A DNA stretch of 12,754 bases from an uncultured Collinsella sp. (lineage in GTDB: Bacteria > Actinomycetota > Coriobacteriia > Coriobacteriales > Coriobacteriaceae): assembly GCA_900550815.1 (NCBI GenBank), contig URTW01000040.1, positions 1 through 12,754 on the forward strand, read 5' to 3'. Shown piece after piece: positions 6,020 to 11,957 of this stretch; position 1 is the first letter of the stretch; the number at the start of each line of letters is the position of its first letter. The position numbers and the translations under genes are program-made. Below the pieces are notes generated by a model. The model ran no database searches. It worked only from the letters and a program-made list of their open reading frames with translations, and had not been told where the DNA came from.

Positions 6020-6931
6020 TTAAGCACGTGCTGTCTGGGCGATGCCAGCCTTGGCGTTTGCGCGTTTGCCGGCGAGTTCGCAAAAAATCGCGCCGCCGAT
6101 GATAAGCGCGGCGCCCATCAGACGGACCGGTGTTATGGCTTCGCCCAAAAGGACGGCGGAGAACACGACCGCCGAAAGCGGCTCGAGGTAGCCGACGACC
6201 GCGACGGTCTGGACGGGCAGCTTGGCGACGGCGCTAAAGTAGAGCAGGCAACCGATGCCGGTGTTGATGACGCCGAGCATGACGACGGCGTGCCAATCAA
6301 TACTGGTGGCGACGCCGGCGGACAGGAATGAGGGAGCGCCCTGCGTGATGAGCGTGAGGACCAGCGCGGTCACAAAGGCGGCGCTCACCTGGAGCGTGGA
6401 GTTCTCGAGGCCTTCGATGTGTGGCGCACCCTTGCTAGCGATGACCATCAGCGCATAGCAAAATGCCGAGGCGATACCGCAGACAATACCCGCAATGGGC
6501 ATATTGCCGCCTAGACCTTGTTCTGCAATGAGAAAAGCACCGCAGGCGACGGCGATAAACCCGGCGATTTTGCCGCCGGTCAGTTTTTCACCAAAGATGA
6601 GTGGGGAGAGCGCCATAACGATGATGGGGCCACAGTAGTACAGCAGCGAGGATACGCCGACGCCGATCGTCTGGTAGGCGCGGAACAGAAAAATCCAGCT
6701 GGCGCCCAGCGCGGCTCCCGAGAGAAGGAGTGCTGCGGCTTCGCGGGGACGAGATGGCGCCTGCAGTTTATGGCGTTGGGTGATGGCAAGGATAGTGACA
6801 AGCGAGAGGGCGCCCAAAAACGTGCGCAGTAGCACGATATCGGAGCTCGGCAGTGCGATGGCGGCGGCGATGATGCCGTTGGAGCCAAACAATAGCAATG
6901 CTGCTAAGTACGTAAACAGTCCGTTGTTCAT
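6020..6931 (-). CDS. EamA/DMT-superfamily transporter
   Basis: Membrane protein of 303 residues built of two repeated EamA halves (about residues 5-137 and 148-285), ten predicted spans in total, as usual for drug/metabolite transporters of the RhaT/YdcZ-like kind. Landmarks are LLRTFLGALSL after the first span, SWIFLFRAYQTIGVGVSSLLYY in span 3-4, and PLIFGEKLTGGKIAGF at the end of the first half, mirrored by YLEPLSAVVFSAVLLGEAIT in the second. Such proteins usually export metabolites or amino acids; the substrate cannot be told. GAGGGG lies 10 bases before the ATG at 6931. It is divergent from a LysR regulator with 118 bases between the starts, so it is the likely target of that regulator. 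Confidence 0.9.
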   Translation of the reverse strand: MNNGLFTYLAALLLFGSNGIIAAAIALPSSDIVLLRTFLGALSLVTILAITQRHKLQAPSRPREAAALLLSGAALGASWIFLFRAYQTIGVGVSSLLYYCGPIIVMALSPLIFGEKLTGGKIAGFIAVACGAFLIAEQGLGGNMPIAGIVCGIASAFCYALMVIASKGAPHIEGLENSTLQVSAAFVTALVLTLITQGAPSFLSAGVATSIDWHAVVMLGVINTGIGCLLYFSAVAKLPVQTVAVVGYLEPLSAVVFSAVLLGEAITPVRLMGAALIIGGAIFCELAGKRANAKAGIAQTARA

Positions 6932-6959
6932 GCGCTGACATCCCCTCTATATCCGAACA

Positions 6960-6978
6960 AGTTCACTATGGGTGAACT
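6960..6978. promoter_or_regulatory. LysR-type operator between EamA gene and lysR
   Basis: AGTTCAC (6960-6966), TATGG, GTGAACT (6972-6978) is a perfect 7-bp dyad. Its core TTCAC to GTGAA (6962-6976) is a classic T-N11-A LysR box. It lies in the divergent intergenic region and overlaps the -35 position of the lysR promoter, fitting autorepression and control of the transporter gene. Confidence 0.6.
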
Positions 6979-7004
6979 GGCTTTAGAAGAAAAGCGAATA
7001 TAAT
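6977..7004 (+). promoter_or_regulatory. Promoter of lysR gene
   Basis: TATAAT at 6999-7004 is a consensus -10. At 16 bases spacing CTGGCT (6977-6982) is a poor -35, touching the LysR dyad, which suggests the promoter is controlled by a bound regulator. Confidence 0.55.
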
Positions 7005-7049
7005 GCATAGTTAACATGACAAAAACTCATGCATAGGTGGAGGCGCCTC

Positions 7050-7907
7050 GTGGAAACGAATATTCAAAAGATGCAGGTGCTGCTGGAGACGGTGCGCGCC
7101 GGAAGCTTTACGCGTGCTGCCGAGCGGCTGAGCTATTCGCAGTCGGGCGTGAGCCGTATGGTGGCCGATCTTGAGGCCGATTGGGGCTTTAAGGTGCTCG
7201 ACCGCAGTCGCGAGGGCGTAGTGCTTTCTGCCGACGGGCGGCAGGTCATGCCGGCAGTCGAGGCGTTATGCGAGGAATTCACTCGCTTGCAGCGACGGGT
7301 GGATGAGATGCGCGGGCTCATGCGCGGCAAAATCTGCATCGGTACGTTTTCGAGCGTGGCGACCCACGTGCTGCCGCCGGTGATTGCGCGCTTTCGTGCC
7401 GATCATCCGGACGTCGATTATGAGTTGCTGATGGGTGATTACTCAGAGATTGAACAATGGGTGGCTGAGGGTCGTTGTGACCTGGGCTTTATCCCGCGCG
7501 AGCCACGCGGCGCCGGCATGGCGTCGCGACCGTTGGTGCTAGACGAGCAGATGGCCGTGGTGCCAGCGGACTCCTCGCTTGCCACCGCGGAGGTCGTTTC
7601 CCTTGCCGATTTGGCCAACGAGCAGTTTATCCTGCTGGAACGCGGTAGCGACGACGAGATTACGCCGCTGTTTCGCCGCGCGGGCCTGGCAGTGCGCTCT
7701 AAGCTGTCGACCTGGGATGACTATGCGATTATGGCTATGGTCGAGGACGGCCTGGGCGTTAGCATTCTTCCCGCGCTCATCTTGCGTCGCTGTCAGTTCG
7801 ATGTTGCCGTGCGTCCGCTCGAGGGACATCCTCATCGGCAGATCAATGCGATATATCGCACGGCTGACGTTTCGCTTGCCGCCGCTCGATTCCTTGAATA
7901 CCTCTAA
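7050..7907 (+). CDS. LysR-family transcriptional regulator
   Basis: LysR-type regulator of 285 residues. The N-terminal winged HTH reads FTRAAERLSYSQSGVSRMVADLE (about 20-42), the standard recognition helix with QSGVSR, followed by the linker helix and a periplasmic-binding-like effector domain (GKICIGTFSSVATHVLPPVIARF from residue 93; DLGFIPRE; VEDGLGVSILPAL near the end). The start is the GTG at 7050 because GGAGG at 7039-7043 lies 6 bases upstream; the ATG at 7029 has no SD and would add seven unusual residues. It sits divergent from the EamA transporter with a LysR-box dyad between, so it most likely regulates that gene and itself. The effector is unknown. Confidence 0.92.
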   Translation: METNIQKMQVLLETVRAGSFTRAAERLSYSQSGVSRMVADLEADWGFKVLDRSREGVVLSADGRQVMPAVEALCEEFTRLQRRVDEMRGLMRGKICIGTFSSVATHVLPPVIARFRADHPDVDYELLMGDYSEIEQWVAEGRCDLGFIPREPRGAGMASRPLVLDEQMAVVPADSSLATAEVVSLADLANEQFILLERGSDDEITPLFRRAGLAVRSKLSTWDDYAIMAMVEDGLGVSILPALILRRCQFDVAVRPLEGHPHRQINAIYRTADVSLAAARFLEYL

Positions 7908-7966
7908 ACGTGTGCACGTCATTGTCCGCTTTGGGCAAAACTCGGAGTTCCGTACGTTTTCTTATG

Positions 7967-8050
7967 AAATTGAACTTTCGAATGAGGTACGGCGCTATAC
8001 TGCTTGCTAAATTGAACCTTGGTTCAATTCGTGTTCTATAAATTGAACTT
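7967..8050 (+). promoter_or_regulatory. Promoter and operator array of HTH-aminotransferase gene
   Basis: The word AAATTGAAC(T/C)TT occurs three times in the same direction (starting at 7967, 8009 and 8040), and the middle copy is completed to a perfect dyad: AATTGAAC (8010-8017), CTTG, GTTCAATT (8022-8029). TATACT (7996-8001) is a good -10 lying between copies 1 and 2; TTGAAC at 7970-7975 inside copy 1 could be a distant -35. The starts are 42 and 31 bases apart, near four and three helical turns. Since the next gene begins with an HTH domain, autoregulation through these sites is likely. Confidence 0.6.
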
Positions 8051-8069
8051 TGCCAGCAAGGAGGTTCCT

Positions 8070-8627
8070 GTGGCCCAAGAGACGTTTTGCGATCGCCTGC
8101 GACAGACTATGTCCAATCGCGACGTTCGCCAGTCGGACGTAATCCGCGCATCGGAGATGCTCGGCAAAAAACTCGGCAAGAGTCAGATGAGCCAATATGT
8201 GAGCGGCAAGACGATCCCGCGGCGCGATGTGGCTGAGCTGCTCGCCCGGATTTTGGAGGTCGATGTTACCTGGCTGCTTGCCGGCGACGCCGATCAAGGC
8301 GAGGCATCATCACCCCGCAACGATTCCAAGCCCGAACCCCATCCCTCAGCTCAAATTGCAAGGAGCACCACCATGCGTACTTTTTCTAAATCCACCAAGC
8401 TCGATAACGTCCTGTATGACGTGCGCGGTCCCGTCGTCGACGAGGCTGCCCGTATGGAGGACGAGGGCGAGCGCATCCTCAAGCTCAATATCGGCAACCC
8501 GGCGCCCTTCGGTTTCCGCACGCCCGACGAGGTCATCAAGGACATGCGCCAGCAGCTGCCCGACTGCGAAGGCTATTCCAACTCGCGAGCCCTGATCTCC
8601 GCGCGCAACGCGATCATGCATAATTAG
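8070..8627 (+). CDS. Translated 5' part: XRE HTH domain plus truncated aminotransferase start
   Basis: Without readthrough the cell would make this 185-residue product. It contains the full HTH (QSDVIRASEMLGKKLGKSQM, then SQYVSGKTIPRRDVAELLARIL, about 21-63) ending in VDVTWLLAG, a typical end of XRE domains, then a linker and the first 84 residues of the aminotransferase. The HTH part could still bind the operator array upstream and act as an autorepressor. A second start is built into the linker: AAGGAG at 8360-8365 lies 7 bases before ATG at 8373, which begins MRTFSKSTKL exactly where stand-alone aminotransferases begin. This suggests the gene once made both a fused and a free enzyme. Confidence 0.55.
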   Translation: MAQETFCDRLRQTMSNRDVRQSDVIRASEMLGKKLGKSQMSQYVSGKTIPRRDVAELLARILEVDVTWLLAGDADQGEASSPRNDSKPEPHPSAQIARSTTMRTFSKSTKLDNVLYDVRGPVVDEAARMEDEGERILKLNIGNPAPFGFRTPDEVIKDMRQQLPDCEGYSNSRALISARNAIMHN

Positions 8628-9590
8628 CAGATAAAGGGCCTGCCCAACCTTCTCTTTGCGCAAATCAACACGGGCAACGGCGTGTCCGAGCTCATTCAGC
8701 TTTCGATGAACGCGCTGCTCGACAATGGCGACGAGATTCTGATCCCCAGCCCCGACTATCCGCTCTGGACGGCGTGCGCAACCCTTGCTGGCGGTCATCC
8801 CATACATTATCTGTGCGATGAGCAGGCGGATTGGTATCCCGACCTGGAGGATATGGAGTCCAAGATCACGAGCGCGACCAAAGCCCTCGTCATCATCAAC
8901 CCCAACAACCCCACGGGTTCTGTCTATCCGCGCGAGGTGCTCGAGGGCATCGTCGAGATTGCACGCAGGCATCAGCTGAAGATCTATGCCGATGAGAACA
9001 ACGACCGCCTGTGCATGGACGGCTACGAGCACGTCTCGATTGCCTCGCTCGCTCCCGATCTGCCCTGCGTCACCTTTAGCGGCCTTTCCAAGTCGCACAT
9101 GATCGCGGGTTATCGTATTGGCTGGATGGTGCTTTCGGGCAACCAGCGCTGCATGAGCGACTTCATCATGGGCATCAACATGCTCTCCAACATGCGCCTG
9201 TGCTCCAACGTGCCGGCTCAATCGATCGTTCAGACGGCACTCGGTGGCCATCAGTCCGTTAACGACTACATCCGTCCCGGCGGCCGTGTCTACGAGCAGC
9301 GCAACTTTGTGTATGAGGCGCTCAACAAGATTGACGGCATCTCGGTGGTTAAGCCGCGTGCAGCGTTCTACATCTTCCCCAAGATGGATGTGAAGAAGTT
9401 CAACATCACCGATGACGAGCAGTTCGCCCTTGACCTGCTGCACGAGAAGAAGATCCTGATCACGCGCGGCGGCGGCTTCAACTGGGCTGAGCCCGACCAC
9501 TTCCGTATCGTGTACCTGCCGCGCATGGAAGTACTCAAAGAGTCCCTCGAAGACCTCGCCGACTTCTTTGACCATTACCGCCAGAGCTAA
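8070..9590 (+). pseudogene. XRE-HTH/AlaA-like aminotransferase fusion, interrupted by in-frame TAG
   Basis: One open frame of 507 codons, apart from a single TAG at 8625-8627 (codon 186). The start is GTG at 8070, with AAGGAGG at 8058-8064. The first 75 or so residues are a Cro/C1-type HTH. A short Pro/Ser-rich linker leads to a class I PLP aminotransferase that matches E. coli AlaA (glutamate-pyruvate aminotransferase): KLDNVLYDVRGPV, LKLNIGNPAPFGF, GNGVSELI, SPDYPLWTA, NPNNPTG, SGLSKSHMIAGYRIGW with the PLP lysine at 9090-9092, and FRIVYLPR near the end. The TAG falls where AlaA has the Tyr of MQHYQ. Other family positions are also changed: the DIY before xGNG reads QIN, and DEIYD reads DENND (8991-9005), replacing the Tyr that contacts the PLP ring oxygen. 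There is no frameshift. I read this as a recently inactivated fusion gene; readthrough is a less likely alternative. Confidence 0.75.
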
Positions 9591-9596
9591 TTAGTT

Positions 9597-9618
9597 CCGC
9601 CGTTCTACCGAACGGCGG
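9597..9618 (+). terminator. Hairpin after aminotransferase gene
   Basis: CCGCCGTTC (9597-9605), TACC, GAACGGCGG (9610-9618) is a perfect 9-bp stem 6 bases after the stop. No T-tract follows, so its strength as an intrinsic terminator is uncertain. Confidence 0.55.
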
Positions 9619-9633
9619 ACCACTTGACGCTGC

Positions 9634-9733
9634 GCGAGCCGCATTCACGCCAATCTGACGTTCAATTTCGAGGGCGCGACCAGAAGGTCAGCGCCCTCTC
9701 ATTTCACGTCACCTTGGCGCAAATGCGGCTCGC
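9634..9733. repeat. 100-bp imperfect palindrome (structured repeat element 2)
   Basis: Left arm GCGAGCCGCATT, CGCCAA, TGACGT (9634-9661) pairs with ACGTCA, TTGGCG, AATGCGGCTCGC (9706-9733). The arms are broken only by symmetric two-base mismatches: CA opposite CA and TC opposite CC. The tip is a further strong hairpin: GAGGGCGC then GACC, loop AGAA, GGTC, one unpaired A, GCGCCCTC (9670-9698). It shares the words CAATCTG and CACCTTG, paired to each other, with the element at 2339-2441, but in swapped order on the strand. It lies between the aminotransferase and the second deformylase gene and may terminate transcription from either side. Confidence 0.75.
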
Positions 9734-9773
9734 TCGCTGTCGTGTGCTCAATCTGCATCGTTACCCTGGCTGT

Positions 9774-10184
9774 CTAAATAACAATCCCGTTGCAGTGGTC
9801 GATTTCGTGCTGGATGATCTCGGCGGTGTAGCCCGAGAAGTTTTTGATGCGGTGAACGAAGTTCTCGTCCAAATACTCAACCTTAATGCGGCGATAGCGG
9901 GTGCAGGGACGCTCGCCGATCAGCGAGAGGCATCCTTCGCTCGTCTGATAGGCATTGACCTGTTCAAGAATTTGAGGGTTGTACATCAGGAGCGCCCTGT
10001 TGCCGTCCTTTACGCAGATGATGCGTTTGCGCACACCGATCATGTTGGCGGCGAGCCCCACGCACTCGTGCTCATGCTCGTGGAGTGTATCCAGGAGGTC
10101 CTGCCCGGTCGCGGCATCGTCGGGTCCCGCGTCTTCGGAAGGCAGACGCAAAAAGAACTCGGATTTCATGATGGGCTTAATCAT
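9774..10184 (-). CDS. Short peptide deformylase-like protein
   Basis: Protein of 136 residues of the short PDF class. Motif 2 is canonical, EGCLS (83-87, metal Cys85), and motif 3 is canonical, QHEIDH (125-130, metal His126 and His130 with catalytic Glu127). Motif 1 reads VGLAANMIG (42-50), with Met48 in place of the usual Gln that helps position the formyl substrate. The product could be an active amidase, but the motif 1 change and short C-terminus set it apart from the housekeeping enzyme, which is probably encoded elsewhere. The start is the ATG at 10184, with GAGGAG 6 bases upstream; the longer open frame to 10400 has no support. It is similar in length and layout to the protein at 1922-2341 and begins with the same MIK, so they look like paralogues. 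It is divergent from an MFS exporter with 205 bases between the starts. Confidence 0.88.
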   Translation of the reverse strand: MIKPIMKSEFFLRLPSEDAGPDDAATGQDLLDTLHEHEHECVGLAANMIGVRKRIICVKDGNRALLMYNPQILEQVNAYQTSEGCLSLIGERPCTRYRRIKVEYLDENFVHRIKNFSGYTAEIIQHEIDHCNGIVI

Positions 10185-10222
10185 GGCGGGCTCCTCATGT
10201 CTTATGCTTTCGTGGACTTTTA

Positions 10223-10228
10223 ATAATA
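10223..10228 (-). promoter_or_regulatory. Candidate -10 of second deformylase gene
   Basis: TATTAT on the minus strand (10228-10223) lies 39 bases upstream of the ATG, in an AT-rich patch; no convincing -35 accompanies it. The other half of this divergent region holds TACAAT at 10257-10262, a possible -10 for the MFS gene. Its leader would be over 110 bases long, with no ORF or clear fold that I can see. Confidence 0.3.
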
Positions 10229-10389
10229 GCGCGGAAGGAAAGCTGTGCGTCCGCGTTACAATCTTTCGATGTTGGACCATGTTGCCAGATTCGTCGTGTA
10301 CGGCGTCTGGCGTAAGTCTAGGGCTCATTTTTCGCCCTGGACCGTTCCTCTGGGGCGATGCGACTGTCGTTCCAAGAGGAAGGAAATGC

Positions 10390-11805
10390 ATGGGGAGCAA
10401 ATCTCAGCAACAAGTTCAAGTAACGCCATCGGCCTCTGCGGCGATTCTCGTCGTAATGTATATTGCAGCCTTTGTTGCCGCGTTTAACGAGAACATCATT
10501 AACGTGGCGTTGCACGACATTATGGCAGCCTTTTCGGTGGGTGCCACCACGGCGCAGTGGCTCGTCTCGGGCTACATGATTGTGACGTCGATCTTTACGG
10601 CCATCATGGCCTTCCTGTCCGGCCGTTTCTCGACGCGCAAGCTGTTGTTTTTCGCATGCGGATGTATGGTCGCCGGCGAAGTCCTGTGTCTGCTCGCTCC
10701 GTCGTTTAGCGTTTTGCTGCAAAGTCGTATTTTGCAGGCTGCGGGATCGGGCATCTTGTTCCCGCTCATGATGAACGTGGTGCTGTCTTGCGCTCCGCGC
10801 GAGAAGCTCGGTCTGTATCTGAGCCTGGGCGGTGCCTGCATTACGCTGGGGCCGGCGTTTGGACCCGTGATCAGCGGTCTTATGTGCACGTTGTTTGGCT
10901 GGAGGGCGGTGTTCGTAGTGCCGCTGGTGGGCGGCATTGTGGTCGCTGCGGCGGGCGTAAAGCTTGTTCAGAATGTCGGAGAGCGTTCGAACGCCACGCT
11001 TGATATTCTGTCGGTTGTTTTGCTCGCTGCCGGTATTACGGCATTTGTGTATTCCGTAGGCGAGTTCTCGACCAATCTGATTGCCGGCATCGTGACGCTC
11101 TTCGCCGCCATTGTGCTGCTCGGCCTGTTTGCGGCCCGTCAGCTCAAGCTCGAGCATCCGGTGCTTAACGTGCGTCCCATGGCGAGCGTTCGTTTTTGGC
11201 CCGCGTGCCTGCTTGTGGTGGTGTCGATGATGACGACGTTCTCGATGAGCGTTTTGTTGCCGCTCTATTTTGAGGGCGCATACGGCATGACCGCACTTAT
11301 TGCGGGCTTGCTCATTTTGCCGGCGATTGCCTGCAACGCCGTGACCTCGATTGTGGGCGGACGCGTGATGGACGCCCGTGGCGCATGGCCGCTGCTGCCG
11401 GTCGGCTTTGCCCTGATTGCCGTGGGGCAGACTGCCATCTCGATGACGGCGGTAAGTATGAACATCGGCGTCGTCGTGGCGCTGACCGTTGTGGTGTATG
11501 CCGGAGTCGGTTTGGTGCTGAGCCCCTCGCAAACGGCCGGCTTGGAGACGCTACCCGCCGCTGAACATCCTCACGGAACGGCATTGCTTAACACGTGGAA
11601 TATGATTGCCGCATCGTTTGGCCCGTCGCTGTTTATCGGTCTGCTCTCGAGTTCTGCTGCGACCGCCGGCGCCGCTGGCGCTGCGACGGACGTAGCCCAG
11701 GCGATTGGATTTGCAGCTGCCGTGCGTGTGGCGGCTGTAATTGCCGTGGTCGGGTTCGTGGCGTCGCTGGTGTACGCTCGTCGCGAGTCACACATGTCGC
11801 ATTAA
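10390..11805 (+). CDS. MFS transporter, DHA2 (EmrB/QacA-type) family
   Basis: Membrane exporter of 471 residues with about 14 hydrophobic segments, as in the DHA2 drug:proton antiporters. Motif C of antiporters is present at about 147-163 (GGACITLGPAFGPVISG), and a motif A relative at 75-84 (FLSGRFSTRK). The first-span motif, usually LDxTIVNVALP, reads FNENIINVALH (32-42): the Asp is Asn, with a Glu next to it, so proton coupling there may differ. Such proteins usually export toxic compounds or metabolites; the substrate is unknown. The start is the ATG at 10390, with AGGAAGGA 5 bases upstream; the open frame extends to 9979 but runs antisense through the deformylase gene, so that extension is not coding. 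No nearby regulator or partner protein is seen, and no clear terminator follows. Confidence 0.9.
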   Translation: MGSKSQQQVQVTPSASAAILVVMYIAAFVAAFNENIINVALHDIMAAFSVGATTAQWLVSGYMIVTSIFTAIMAFLSGRFSTRKLLFFACGCMVAGEVLCLLAPSFSVLLQSRILQAAGSGILFPLMMNVVLSCAPREKLGLYLSLGGACITLGPAFGPVISGLMCTLFGWRAVFVVPLVGGIVVAAAGVKLVQNVGERSNATLDILSVVLLAAGITAFVYSVGEFSTNLIAGIVTLFAAIVLLGLFAARQLKLEHPVLNVRPMASVRFWPACLLVVVSMMTTFSMSVLLPLYFEGAYGMTALIAGLLILPAIACNAVTSIVGGRVMDARGAWPLLPVGFALIAVGQTAISMTAVSMNIGVVVALTVVVYAGVGLVLSPSQTAGLETLPAAEHPHGTALLNTWNMIAASFGPSLFIGLLSSSAATAGAAGAATDVAQAIGFAAAVRVAAVIAVVGFVASLVYARRESHMSH

Positions 11806-11957
11806 TGTGTGCACATAGATTCTGCAGCTAGATTGGATGGCGACACCATAAACTAATGGACGTTTTGCCGAGAGGCATGAATGTTTAAAGCGCAAAGAGT
11901 GCGCGACGGGCCCCGCGAATGGGGCGATGATGCCCGAGAGGGCCAAGAAGGAGTCTC
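11806..11957 (+). other. Structured leader of RGG-protein gene
   Basis: Three small perfect hairpins stand in a row before the start: GCGCA, loop AAGAG, TGCGC (11890-11904); GCCCC, loop GCGAAU, GGGGC (11910-11925); and GCCC, loop GAGA, GGGC (11932-11943, a GNRA tetraloop). AAGGAG at 11948-11953 follows, 4 bases before ATG. A leader this structured suggests RNA-level control, perhaps by the product. I see no convincing promoter hexamers upstream. Confidence 0.4.

Noticed and set aside
8346..9575. 409-codon minus-strand ORF opposite the aminotransferase
   Set aside because: The sense strand carries all aminotransferase motifs in order; the antisense frame matches nothing I recognise.
9979..10389. 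N-terminal extension of the MFS ORF
   Set aside because: It overlaps the deformylase gene in antisense, while a good SD and ATG at 10390 give a normal DHA2 N-terminus.
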